Assembly: GCA_965219015.1 (NCBI GenBank)
Contig: CBDCNH010000013.1
Coordinates: forward strand, 868,001 to 932,000
Origin: CBDCNH01 sp965219015
Lineage (GTDB): Bacteria > Pseudomonadota > Alphaproteobacteria > Rhodobacterales > Rhodobacteraceae
Direction: 5' to 3'
DNA length: 64,000 nt
Below are positions 38,269 to 47,064 of this stretch, one piece after another. Position 1 is the stretch's first letter, and each line of letters begins with the position of its first letter. The position numbers and the translations under genes are program-made. Below the pieces are notes generated by a model. It saw only the letters and a list, made by a program, of their open reading frames with translations, ran no database searches and had not been told where the DNA came from.

Positions 38269-40053
38269 TTATCCTGGCGTCTGTGACCGGACATAGGAGC
38301 CCGGTGCAGGGTCGAGCGGCGGGAACTCGGCGCTTCCCGCGGCGCGCGCCGGCACCTTCGCTCCCGACCGCCTGGCGAGCCACTCACCCCAGCGCGGCCA
38401 CCACGAACCCTCGCGGAACGCCGCCTCCGCGCGCCACGCGGCCGGCTCCGCGAGCGGCCCGTCGTGCGTGTAGTGCCCGTATTTCCGCTTCGTCGGCGGG
38501 TTGACGATGCCCGCCACATGGCCCGACTGCGACAGCACGAAGGTCTTGTCCGCGCTGCCGAACTGGCGGACGCCCGCAAGGCTCGAAGCCCAGGCGGCGA
38601 TGTGGTCGGTCTCGCAGGCCACCGAGAACACCGGCACCTTCACGTCTTCGATGTGAAGCCGCGCGCCCGCTGCCTCGAAGCCGCCTCGGGCGAAACGGTC
38701 CTCCTGGCAGAGCCCGCGCAGGTACTCCATAACCATGCGCGCGGGCAGGTTGGTGCCGTCGCCGTTCCAGTAGAGAAGGTCAAAGGCGGGCGGCGCCTCG
38801 CCCAGCATGTAGCTCTTGATCGCAGGCGCGTAGACGAGGTCGTTCGAGCGCAGGTAGGAGAACGTCCGCGCCATGAAGAAGGCGTGCAGCACGCCCCTCT
38901 CGGCGGTCTCGCGCTCGATCCCGTCCACGAAGTCGTCGTCGAGGAACACGCCGACCTCGCCCTGGTCGGAGAAGTCGGTGAGCGTGGTGAGGAACGTGGC
39001 CGACGCCACCGAGGCGTCGCCGCGGCTCTCCATCAGCGCGAGCGTCAGCGCGAGCGTCGTGCCGGCGATGCAGTAGCCGGTGGCGTTGACCTCGGCCGCG
39101 CCGGTGATCGCCTTCACCGTGCGGATCGCCTCGAGGTAGCCCTCCTCGATGTAGTCCGTCATCCCGGTGTCGGCGTAGCTCGCGTCGGGGTTCTTCCAGG
39201 ACACCACGAAGAGCGTGTGCCCCTGCTCGACGAGCCAGCGGATCAGGCTGTTCGCGGGCTTGAGGTCGAGGATGTAGAACTTGTTGATCCACGGCGGGAA
39301 GATGACGAGCGGCACCGCATGCACCTCGGGCGTCATCGGCGCGTACTGGATCAGCTCGAAGAGGCGGTTGCGGTAGACGACCGATCCCGGCTGCGTCGCG
39401 AGGTTCTCGCCGACGCGGAACGCCGAGCGGTCGGCGAGCGTCACGAGGAGGTCGCCGTCGTTGGCCTCGAGGTCGCGCACGAGGTTCTCGAGCCCGTCGA
39501 CGAGGCTCTGCCCGTCGGTCTCGACCGCCCGCGACAGCGCCTCGGGGTTGGTGCCGAGGAAGTTCGTCGGCGACAGCAGGTCCACGATCTGTTTGGCGAA
39601 GTAGGCGACGCGCTTCTGCTCGCGCGGCTCGAGATGGCCGAGGTCCGCGACCGCGTCCTCGACCGCACGCGCCGAGAGCAGGTACTGCTGCTTGACGTAG
39701 TTGAACCACGGGTGCGTGTCCCACAGCGGGTTCGCGAAGCGCCGGTCGCGCGGGCCGGGATCGGGCGGCGCGAGCCTGCCCTGCGCGAGCCGGTGCTGCG
39801 TCTCGACGAAGTGCGTGAGCGCCTTGCCCCAGTAGCCCACCTGCCGCTCCATGATGCGCGCAGGGTTCTGCACCAGTTCCATCCAGTACGCGGCGCCCGC
39901 CTTCAGGAAGACGTCCTGACCCGGTCCCGCGAGGCCGGTGTCGTGCGGCTGCCGGCGGCCCATCGCACCCACGAGCCGGGCCGAAAGCGCCTCGATCCGG
40001 GCCAGGTTGGCCGTCAACCGGTCGAGGTCGCGCGGGGCGTCGTCGGTTGCCAC
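38269..40053 (-). CDS. phaC: Class I polyhydroxyalkanoate synthase
   Basis: Polymerises 3-hydroxyacyl-CoA into polyhydroxyalkanoate at the granule surface. The 594-residue protein has the N-terminal synthase domain (WDTHPWFNYVKQQYLLSARAVEDAV) and an alpha/beta-hydrolase core with the catalytic cysteine in GYCIAGT (Cys328), Asp in ACETDHIAAW and His in SQSGHVAGIVNPP. Length and lack of PhaE/PhaR(synthase subunit) indicate class I. GGGAGG lies 7 bases before ATG 40053. It is divergent from phaZ across a PhaR operator, and the phaP promoter starts at its end. Confidence 0.97.
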   Translation of the reverse strand: MATDDAPRDLDRLTANLARIEALSARLVGAMGRRQPHDTGLAGPGQDVFLKAGAAYWMELVQNPARIMERQVGYWGKALTHFVETQHRLAQGRLAPPDPGPRDRRFANPLWDTHPWFNYVKQQYLLSARAVEDAVADLGHLEPREQKRVAYFAKQIVDLLSPTNFLGTNPEALSRAVETDGQSLVDGLENLVRDLEANDGDLLVTLADRSAFRVGENLATQPGSVVYRNRLFELIQYAPMTPEVHAVPLVIFPPWINKFYILDLKPANSLIRWLVEQGHTLFVVSWKNPDASYADTGMTDYIEEGYLEAIRTVKAITGAAEVNATGYCIAGTTLALTLALMESRGDASVASATFLTTLTDFSDQGEVGVFLDDDFVDGIERETAERGVLHAFFMARTFSYLRSNDLVYAPAIKSYMLGEAPPAFDLLYWNGDGTNLPARMVMEYLRGLCQEDRFARGGFEAAGARLHIEDVKVPVFSVACETDHIAAWASSLAGVRQFGSADKTFVLSQSGHVAGIVNPPTKRKYGHYTHDGPLAEPAAWRAEAAFREGSWWPRWGEWLARRSGAKVPARAAGSAEFPPLDPAPGSYVRSQTPG

Positions 40054-40076
40054 GATGGACGATCCTCCCTATCTTG

Positions 40077-40087
40077 CTGCCCTGCAG
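40077..40087. promoter_or_regulatory. PhaR operator 3 (CTGC-N3-GCAG)
   Basis: Perfect site (CTGCCCTGCAG) in the 71-base gap between the divergent phaC and phaZ starts, so PhaR could control synthesis and breakdown together. Confidence 0.8.
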
Positions 40088-40124
40088 CATCGGTATCGCA
40101 GGGCATCCCCCGGAAAGCGCTTGT

Positions 40125-41387
40125 ATGAAGTATATGTTCACCTACGACCTGATGGAAACCGCCCGCAACACCAACGAGTGGATGGGCGCCAGCGCCCGCG
40201 CGCTTGCCTCCTATCCCGCGGTCGGGCTGGTGCCGAACCCGCTGATCTCTTGGATGGCGGCCTGGGGCGGGATCACCGAGCGCAGCTTCGCGCGCATGGT
40301 CGCGAAGCCCGACTGGGGCATCCGCACCGTCACGGGCGACGACGGGCGCGACTGCGTGGTGAGCATCGAGACCGAGGTGACGCGGCCGTTCGGCACCCTT
40401 GTCCGCTTTCGCGTGAAGGACCGCGCCGAGAAGCCACGGCGCGTGCTGCTGATCGCACCGATGTCGGGGCACTACGCGACGCTGCTGCGCTCGACGGTCG
40501 TGAGCCTGCTGCCGGATTGCGAGGTCTGGATCACCGACTGGACCAACGCGCGCGACGTGCCGGTGTCCGAGGGACATTTCGACATCGAGGACTACACGGT
40601 CTACCTCGTGGATTTCATGCGCCATCTCGGCTCCGACACGCATGTCGTCGCGGTGTGCCAGCCCGCGCCCCTGGCGCTCGCCGCGACCGCCCATCTCGCC
40701 GCGGAGGAGCCCGGCGCCCAGCCGCGCACGCTGACGCTGATCGGCGGGCCGATCGACCCCGACGCCGCCGACACCGACGTGACCGACTTCGGCCACCGGG
40801 TGACGATGGGACAGCTCGAGCAGAGCGCGATCCAGCGCGTCGGCTTCAAGTACCGCGGCGCGGGGCGGATGGTCTATCCGGGGCTCCTGCAGCTCGCGTC
40901 GTTCATCTCGATGAACGCCGACCGCCACGCCCGCGCCTTCACCGACCAGATCCTGCGCGCCTCGAAAGGCGAGGCGTCGGACGCCGACGCCCACAACCGA
41001 TTCTACGACGAATACCTCGCGGTGATGGACATGACGGCGGAGTTTTACCTCTCGACCGTCGAGCGCATCTTCAAGCGCCGCGAGATCGCCGACAACCGCT
41101 TTACCGTGAAGGGCCGCGCGGTCGACATCGGGCGGATCAACGACGTGGCCGTGCTGACGGTCGAGGGCGCCGAGGACGACATCAGCGCGCCCGGCCAGTG
41201 CGTCGCGGCGCTCGACCTCCTCACCGGCCTCGCCCCCGCCCGCAAGGCCAGCCACCTCGAGCCCGGCGCCGGCCACTACGGCATCTTCGCCGGCCGCTCC
41301 TGGCGCAACAACATCCGCCCCCTGGTGCTCCGCTTCATCGACGCGAACGCGGGCGGCGCGAGGGGGGTGGCGGTCAGGGTGGCGTGA
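40125..41387 (+). CDS. phaZ: Intracellular polyhydroxyalkanoate depolymerase
   Basis: A 420-residue PhaZ-type enzyme that mobilises stored PHB. The N-terminus (MKYMFTYDLMETARNTNEWM) and the region LLIAPMSGHYATLLRSTVVSLLP are characteristic; the catalytic cysteine is in VCQPAPLAL, in place of a lipase-box serine, with the His in the C-terminal GAGHYGIFAGRSWR segment and Asp in the preceding TVEGAEDDISAPGQ block. No signal peptide, consistent with cytoplasmic granules. ATG 40125 is supported by GGAA about 9 bases ahead. Confidence 0.95.
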   Translation: MKYMFTYDLMETARNTNEWMGASARALASYPAVGLVPNPLISWMAAWGGITERSFARMVAKPDWGIRTVTGDDGRDCVVSIETEVTRPFGTLVRFRVKDRAEKPRRVLLIAPMSGHYATLLRSTVVSLLPDCEVWITDWTNARDVPVSEGHFDIEDYTVYLVDFMRHLGSDTHVVAVCQPAPLALAATAHLAAEEPGAQPRTLTLIGGPIDPDAADTDVTDFGHRVTMGQLEQSAIQRVGFKYRGAGRMVYPGLLQLASFISMNADRHARAFTDQILRASKGEASDADAHNRFYDEYLAVMDMTAEFYLSTVERIFKRREIADNRFTVKGRAVDIGRINDVAVLTVEGAEDDISAPGQCVAALDLLTGLAPARKASHLEPGAGHYGIFAGRSWRNNIRPLVLRFIDANAGGARGVAVRVA

Positions 41388-41400
41388 GGGGGCTTCAAGT

Positions 41401-42204
41401 ATGGCGTCTCAGCGAAGCCGCCCGAAGCGCGAGATTCTCGAACAGGCAACTCGGTGCGTGTATTGTACGGCCGTGCCCAGCACGGTCGAGCACATGCCGT
41501 CCATCGGCCTCTTCAAGAAGGGAACGCGCCCGAGCGGAGGCGAGTTCGCTTGCTGCAACCGATGCAATAACGGCACAAGAGGTGCTGACGCCGTCGCTCA
41601 GTTCATAGCCAAAAATGAAGTAGACGGCTCGCCAGCGTGGAAGTTTGAGTCAAATCTCAAGCTAATTTCCATAATGCGAACATATGCTCCTGGGGTGCTG
41701 GAAGAACTCTATTCGGACGATCGCGGAACTATCGAGCTAGTAAACGTTAATGGACTTATCCGGCAAGTTCGCACGTCGTCGATGAATGGATATAATACTA
41801 AACGCAATCTAGATTTATTCTCAGCTAAGGTTGCATTGGCCACATACAATGCCATCCTTGGACGTCCTTTAAGACCAGAGGGTCTTCAGTTTCAGGAGTG
41901 GTCGACGCGTACCTCAATGGCGCCCGTTCGATACGAGTCGCTCTGTAACATGCTGCCGAACCGTGCTGAGTTGCAGCAAGGAAAAAAAATTTCAGGAGAG
42001 CAGTACTCGCTACGATATCAATACGATAAAAACGGGTTCCTAGCTGCTTGCGTCTCGTTCCACTATGCTCTGTTCGTGACCATAATTGCCGCCGACGATA
42101 AAGATATTTTGAGCCATTTGAATAAAATCAACTCACAAAGCCGTGAATTGAATAAGGCTAGGTCTGGCATGAAACCGGCAGGTCTCCCCTGGCTTCGGAT
42201 TTGA
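41401..42204 (+). CDS. HNH-nuclease-like zinc-binding protein in an AT-rich island
   Basis: A 267-residue protein with an N-terminal treble-clef pattern: Cys-x2-Cys (CVYC), then STVEHMPSIGLF, then Cys-x2-Cys-Asn (CNRCNNGTRGADA), as in HNH-type nucleases that read CxxC...(E/D)HxPP...CxxCN. The remaining 200 residues are not recognised. Base composition (about 40-50% GC, with TTA, ATA and AAA codons) is unlike everything around it, pointing to recent acquisition from another source. AGGGGG lies 8 bases before ATG 41401. It stands alone; no integrase, methylase or flanking repeats were found. Confidence 0.75.
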   Translation: MASQRSRPKREILEQATRCVYCTAVPSTVEHMPSIGLFKKGTRPSGGEFACCNRCNNGTRGADAVAQFIAKNEVDGSPAWKFESNLKLISIMRTYAPGVLEELYSDDRGTIELVNVNGLIRQVRTSSMNGYNTKRNLDLFSAKVALATYNAILGRPLRPEGLQFQEWSTRTSMAPVRYESLCNMLPNRAELQQGKKISGEQYSLRYQYDKNGFLAACVSFHYALFVTIIAADDKDILSHLNKINSQSRELNKARSGMKPAGLPWLRI

Positions 42205-42237
42205 AAAAGTCATGTTTGTGTTAAGCACAATCTGTCT

Positions 42238-43602
42238 CTACCCCACCTCCCGAAACACCGCCCCCAGCGCCGCTTCCAGCTTGTCGAACATCTCGTCCAT
42301 CTGCGGCTCGGTCATGATGAAGGCGGGGCAGAGGACGATGGCCTGGCCGAGGGGGCGGCAGATCAGGCCGTGGTCGGTGCAGGCGTTGGCGATGCGCTCG
42401 GAGACGCTGAGGCGGCCCTCGAAGGGCGTCTTGGTCGCCTTGTCGCGGACGGCCTCGAGCGCGCCCATCAGGCCCTTGCCGCGCCATTCGCCGATGTTCG
42501 GGTGCTCGGCGAGGCGGGCCATGCCGGCCTCGAAGCGCGGCGTGAGGGCGCGCACGGCGTCGAGGAGCCCGCCCGTCACGAGGTCGATGGCGGCGAGCGC
42601 GATGGCGCAGCCGACGGGATGGCCCGAGGCGGTGAACCCGTGCGGGAACTCCTCGATTCGCTCGGCGGCGGCCTGCAGCCGGTCGCCGAGCCCCGGCCCG
42701 AGGATCACGGCGCCCATCGGGAAGAAGCCCGCGGTGATGTTCTTCGACGAGATGATCGCGTCGGGCACGAAGCCGTAGGTCTCGCAGCCCCAGAGGTTGC
42801 CGGTGCGCCCGAAGCCGGTGATGACCTCGTCGGCGATGAGCGGGATGCCGTGGCGCGCGAGGATCGGCTGCACGGTCTGGAAGTAGCCCTCGGGGGGCGG
42901 GATCACGCCGCCCGCGCCCATCACCGGTTCGGCGAAGAAGCCCGCGATGGTCTCGGGGCCCTCCGCGAGGATGGTGGCCTCAAGCTCGGCGCCGAGGCGG
43001 GCGGTGAACGCAGCCTCGGTCTCGCCCTCCGCGCCGTAGCGCCAGTAGTGCGGGCAGGTGAGGTGGATGAACCCCGGCAGCGGCAGGCCGAAAACGGCGT
43101 TGTAGGGCTTGCCGGTCATCGAGGCGGAGACGGCGGTGACGCCGTGGTAGGCGTTGACGCGGGTGAGGATCTTGCGGCGTTCCGGCGCGCCCTCGGAGGC
43201 GTGCAGGAACCACAGCATCTTCACCATCGTGTCGTTCGCCTCGGACCCCGAGTTGGTGTAGAACACCCGGCCGCGGTCGAACGGCGAGACCTCGACGAGC
43301 TTCTCGGACAGCATCACCGTCTGGTCCGACATCCGCCCGAAGAAGGCGTGGTAGCCCGGAAAGCGGTCGTACTGAGCTTTGGCGGCGGCGATCAGCCCCG
43401 GGTGGTCGAAGCCCGCGACCATGTTCCAGAGCCCCGAATTGGCGTCGAGGTAGCGCCGGCCGTGAACGTCGAACACGTACGGCCCCTCGCCGTGGGTGAG
43501 CACGGTAGCGCCCCTCGCCTCGACGGAGGGCAGGTCGGTGAAGCCGTAGAGCGACGCCGCGTCGGCGCGGGCTTCCCAGCTGTTCGGGGTCTCGTCGCGC
43601 AT
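42238..43602 (-). CDS. Class III PLP-dependent aminotransferase (omega-aminotransferase type)
   Basis: A 454-residue fold-type I aminotransferase. YTNSGSEANDTMVKML binds the PLP phosphate, DEVITGFGRTG contains the ring-nitrogen Asp, and the Schiff-base lysine is in ISSKNITAGFFPMGAV. The general pattern fits the beta-alanine/taurine/putrescine-pyruvate omega-aminotransferases, but the amino donor cannot be told from motifs. ATG at 43602 is chosen over 43611 because AAGG then lies 9 bases upstream. It may supply alanine or semialdehydes; no pathway partner is adjacent. Confidence 0.9.
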   Translation of the reverse strand: MRDETPNSWEARADAASLYGFTDLPSVEARGATVLTHGEGPYVFDVHGRRYLDANSGLWNMVAGFDHPGLIAAAKAQYDRFPGYHAFFGRMSDQTVMLSEKLVEVSPFDRGRVFYTNSGSEANDTMVKMLWFLHASEGAPERRKILTRVNAYHGVTAVSASMTGKPYNAVFGLPLPGFIHLTCPHYWRYGAEGETEAAFTARLGAELEATILAEGPETIAGFFAEPVMGAGGVIPPPEGYFQTVQPILARHGIPLIADEVITGFGRTGNLWGCETYGFVPDAIISSKNITAGFFPMGAVILGPGLGDRLQAAAERIEEFPHGFTASGHPVGCAIALAAIDLVTGGLLDAVRALTPRFEAGMARLAEHPNIGEWRGKGLMGALEAVRDKATKTPFEGRLSVSERIANACTDHGLICRPLGQAIVLCPAFIMTEPQMDEMFDKLEAALGAVFREVG

Positions 43603-43676
43603 GGCGGGCATCCTTTCGGGGGCGGTGCCCGGAACCTAGTCGCGACGCGGCGGAGGTTCAATCGTGCGGTCGGGTG

Positions 43677-45200
43677 TCAGTTCGCGGGCGGCGCCGCGGG
43701 AGCGGGCACGGGAGCGGGCACGTCGGGGCTTACCGTCGCGCCGGGAGGAACGCCGTTCTGCCACTGCCCCGAGACGCGCTGGCCGGTGGCGTAGTCGAGC
43801 GTCCCGGCGCCGTCCTGCTTGCCGCCCGAGAAGCTGCCCTCGTAGACGTCGCCGCCGGGGTAGGTCGCGATGCCGGTCCCGTCGAACACGCCCGCCTTCC
43901 ACTGACCGTAGTACCTGAAGCCATCGGGCATGGTGATCGTGCCGAGCCCCTCGCGGCGGTCGTCGACGAACTCGCCGCGGTAGACGGTGCCGTCGGGATA
44001 GGTCGCGATGCCGGGCCCGTTGCGCTTGCCGCCGGACCACTGGCCCTCGTAGCGGCTGCCGTCGGGCTGCGTCATGGTGCCCTGGCCCTCGGGGCGGCTC
44101 GCGACGAGCTGACCCTCGTAGACCTGCCCGCCGGCGTAGGTCGCCCGGCCGCTTCCCGTGATGGCACCCGCCTGCCACTGGCCGGCGTAGCTGCTGCCGT
44201 CGGGGTAGCGGATCGTGCCGGTGCCGTCGGCCACGCCGTCGCGGAAGCCGCCCTCGTAGACCGAGCCGTCGGGATAGGCGATGCGGCCCTGGCCCGCGAT
44301 CGCGTCGCCCGACCAGGCGCCGGTGTAGACGAGCTTCTCCGGCGTCGTGAGCGTGCCGGTGCCGTCGCGGCGGTCGGCGGTGAACCCGCCCTCGTAGACA
44401 TCGCCGTTGGCGTAGGTCATGCGGCCCGAACCATCGCGAAGCCCGTTGGCGAAGCTGCCCTCGTAGTGCCCGCCGTCCGGCAGCTTCAGCGTGCCCTCGC
44501 CGGTGATCTGGCCCTTGTCCCAGGGCCCGGCGTAGATGCGTCCGTCCGGCAGGGTGAGCGTGCCCTGGCCCTGCCGCTCGCCGTTCGCGAGCCCGCCCTC
44601 GTAGCGCGTGCCGTCGGCGTAGGCGACGGTGCCCTGACCCTCCTGCTGGCCACCCTTCCAGTCGCCGGCGTAGCTGTAGCCCGAGGGATCGGTCAGCGTG
44701 CCGCGGCCGTCGTGGACGGCGTTGGCAAAGCCGCCCTGGTAGACGACGCCGTTGGCGTAGCGCTGGGTGCCTTCGCCGGTCATCTCGCCGCCCTTCCAGG
44801 CGCCTTCGTAGGTCGCGCCGTCGGCAAAGGTCATCCGCCCGGTCCCGTCGGGCTGGCCGGCCGCGAAGCCGCCTTCGTAGACCGAGCCGTTGGGAAACAC
44901 CGCGCGGCCCTGGCCCGAGATCTCGCCGGCCTTCCATTCGCCGGTATACTTGTAGCCGTTCGGCAGCTCGTAGCTGCCGGTGCCCTCGCGAAGCCCGTCG
45001 TGGAAGGTGCCCTGATAGATGCCGCCGTTCTCGTACTGCTTGGTCAGGACCGGGCCGTCGGCGGCCGGCGCCTCGGCCGCTGGCGTGGTGACGTCCTGCG
45101 CCGCGATGCCGCCCGCAACCGCGAACCCCGCCACCGCCAGCGCCAGAACGCGCCGGCGGCGGCGCGCGCCCGCGTGCGGCTTCCCGAAGTTCAGTGCCAT
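43677..45200 (-). CDS. MORN-repeat protein with 18 full repeats
   Basis: A 507-residue protein: a basic N-terminus and hydrophobic segment (residues 17-34) that is a signal peptide or anchor, then 18 uninterrupted 23-residue MORN repeats (about residues 62-475) with the pattern YxGxW/F...GxGxxxxxDGxx, a partial 19th, and a Pro/Ala-rich tail. Position 5 alternates F and W through most of the array, implying growth by duplication of 46-residue pairs; the order slips once between repeats 9 and 10. MORN arrays bind lipid or act as elongated scaffolds at membranes; no specific role is known here. Confidence 0.9.
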   Translation of the reverse strand: MALNFGKPHAGARRRRRVLALAVAGFAVAGGIAAQDVTTPAAEAPAADGPVLTKQYENGGIYQGTFHDGLREGTGSYELPNGYKYTGEWKAGEISGQGRAVFPNGSVYEGGFAAGQPDGTGRMTFADGATYEGAWKGGEMTGEGTQRYANGVVYQGGFANAVHDGRGTLTDPSGYSYAGDWKGGQQEGQGTVAYADGTRYEGGLANGERQGQGTLTLPDGRIYAGPWDKGQITGEGTLKLPDGGHYEGSFANGLRDGSGRMTYANGDVYEGGFTADRRDGTGTLTTPEKLVYTGAWSGDAIAGQGRIAYPDGSVYEGGFRDGVADGTGTIRYPDGSSYAGQWQAGAITGSGRATYAGGQVYEGQLVASRPEGQGTMTQPDGSRYEGQWSGGKRNGPGIATYPDGTVYRGEFVDDRREGLGTITMPDGFRYYGQWKAGVFDGTGIATYPGGDVYEGSFSGGKQDGAGTLDYATGQRVSGQWQNGVPPGATVSPDVPAPVPAPAAPPAN

Positions 45201-45317
45201 GCAGCCCCCCGTCGAAGATCGCCCGATGATACGAAAGCCGCGCCAACGTGACAACCGGCGCGTCCCTTTCCCTCCGCGCCCGGTCTGGTAAGAACCCGCA
45301 TCACCCCGGAGGAGCCG

Positions 45318-46979
45318 ATGGCCGCCCGTTTTCGCCTCACCCTCGCGCAGCTGAACCCGACCGTGGGCGACATTGCCGGCAACGCGGACCTCGCGCGACA
45401 GGCCTGGGCGGACGCGAAGACGGCGGGCGCCGACATGGTGGCGCTGCCGGAGATGTTCGTCACCGGCTACCAGACGCAGGATCTGATCCTTCGCCCGTCC
45501 TTCGCCGCGGAAGCGATGGCGGCGATCGAGGCGCTGGCGGCGGACTGCGCCGACGGCCCGGCGCTCGGCATCGGCGGGCCGTGGCGCGACGGTGACCGGC
45601 TCTACAACGCCTGGCACGTCCTCCACGAAGGCCGCGTGGCGGCGCGCGTGCTCAAGCACCACCGGCCGAACAAGGACGTGTTCGACGAGGTGCGCGTGTT
45701 CGACAGAGGTGCCGTCAGCGGACCCTACCGCATCGGCCCGCTCCGGATCGGCACGCCGATCTGCGAGGATGCCTGGTACGCCGACGTGGCGGAGACGCTG
45801 GCCGAGACGGGTGCCGAGATCCTCCTCGTGCCGAACGGGTCGCCCTATCACCGGGGCAAGTTCGACGTGCGGATGGGGCTGATGGTGGGCCGCGTGATCG
45901 AGACCGCGCTGCCGCTCGTCTACCTCAACATGGTGGGCGGGCAGGACGACCAGGTGTTCGACGGCGGATCGTTCGTCCTCAACCCCGGCGGCGCGCTCGC
46001 GGTGCAGATGCCGGTGTTCGAGACGGGCCTCGCGCATGTCGACTTCGAGGACGGCCCGGACGGCTGGCGCGCGGCGCCGGGCGCGCGCGCCACGCTGCCG
46101 TCCGACTGGGAGCAGGACTACCGCGCGATGGTCACGGGCCTGCGCGACTACCTCGGCAAATCGGGCATCGCGCATGTGCTCCTGGGGCTCTCGGGCGGCA
46201 TCGACAGCGCGCTCGTCGCCGCCATCGCGGCCGATGCGGTGGGGCCGGAGCACGTGCGCTGCGTGCTGCTGCCCTCGGAGTTCACCGCGCAATCCTCGCG
46301 CGAGGATGCCGAGGCCGCCGCCCGGGCCATCGGCTGCCGGCTCGACGAGATCGCGATCGACGGCCCGCGTGCCGCCGTGACCGAGGCGCTCGAGCCGCTC
46401 TTCAACGGCGGCGTGCCCGGCATCGCCGAGGAGAACATCCAGTCGCGCCTGCGCGGGCTTCTCCTGATGGCGCTGTCGAACCGGACGGGCGCGATGCTGC
46501 TCACGACCGGCAACAAGTCCGAGGTCGCGGTCGGCTACGCCACGATCTACGGCGACATGGCGGGCGGCTACAACCCGATCAAGGATCTCTACAAGACCCG
46601 CGTGTTCGAGACCTGCCGCTGGCGCAACGCCGCGCACCGGCCGTGGATGCGCGGCCCCGCGGGCGTGGTCGTGCCGCCGCGCATCATCGACAAGCCGCCC
46701 ACGGCGGAGCTGCGCGCCAACCAGCGCGACGACGACAGCCTGCCGCCCTACGAGGTGCTCGACGCCGTGCTCGAGGGCCTCGTCGACCGCGACGCCTCGG
46801 TGGCCGACCTCGTGGCCGAGGGCTTCGACGCCGAGGTCGTCCGCCGCGTCGAATGGCTTGTCTACGCCTCCGAATGGAAGCGTCGCCAGTCCGCCCCCGG
46901 ACCCCGCCTCACGTCGCGGGCGTTCTGGCTCGACCGCCGCTACCCGATCGTCAACCGCTGGCGCGACGCGACGGGGTGA
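45318..46979 (+). CDS. nadE: Glutamine-dependent NAD+ synthetase
   Basis: Amidates nicotinic acid adenine dinucleotide to NAD+ using glutamine. The 553-residue protein joins a nitrilase-fold glutaminase domain (Glu in LPEMFVTGY, Lys in LKHHRPNKDVFDE, Cys in PICEDAW) to an ATP-pyrophosphatase synthetase domain from about residue 270 (LLGLSGGIDSALVAAIAADA, GNKSEVAVGYATIYGDMAGGYNPIKDLYKT). Length is usual for alphaproteobacteria. It is divergent from the MORN-repeat gene. Confidence 0.97.
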   Translation: MAARFRLTLAQLNPTVGDIAGNADLARQAWADAKTAGADMVALPEMFVTGYQTQDLILRPSFAAEAMAAIEALAADCADGPALGIGGPWRDGDRLYNAWHVLHEGRVAARVLKHHRPNKDVFDEVRVFDRGAVSGPYRIGPLRIGTPICEDAWYADVAETLAETGAEILLVPNGSPYHRGKFDVRMGLMVGRVIETALPLVYLNMVGGQDDQVFDGGSFVLNPGGALAVQMPVFETGLAHVDFEDGPDGWRAAPGARATLPSDWEQDYRAMVTGLRDYLGKSGIAHVLLGLSGGIDSALVAAIAADAVGPEHVRCVLLPSEFTAQSSREDAEAAARAIGCRLDEIAIDGPRAAVTEALEPLFNGGVPGIAEENIQSRLRGLLLMALSNRTGAMLLTTGNKSEVAVGYATIYGDMAGGYNPIKDLYKTRVFETCRWRNAAHRPWMRGPAGVVVPPRIIDKPPTAELRANQRDDDSLPPYEVLDAVLEGLVDRDASVADLVAEGFDAEVVRRVEWLVYASEWKRRQSAPGPRLTSRAFWLDRRYPIVNRWRDATG

Positions 46980-47064
46980 GCCCGCACATCCGCTGTGCGA
47001 CCCGTCGGCTGGCCTGCGGACGGGCGCCGCGCTAGGTGCTGCCCGAACGCAAGGGAGCATCGCA

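Noticed and set aside
41388..42237. Insertion-sequence or integron cassette around the AT-rich gene
   Set aside because: No transposase, integrase, terminal inverted repeats or flanking direct repeats were visible.
43674..45251. A 525-codon open frame opposite the MORN gene with repeat-like content
   Set aside because: Its periodicity (VDRAVG, ALALVA) mirrors the MORN repeat DNA, so it is a shadow of the repeats.
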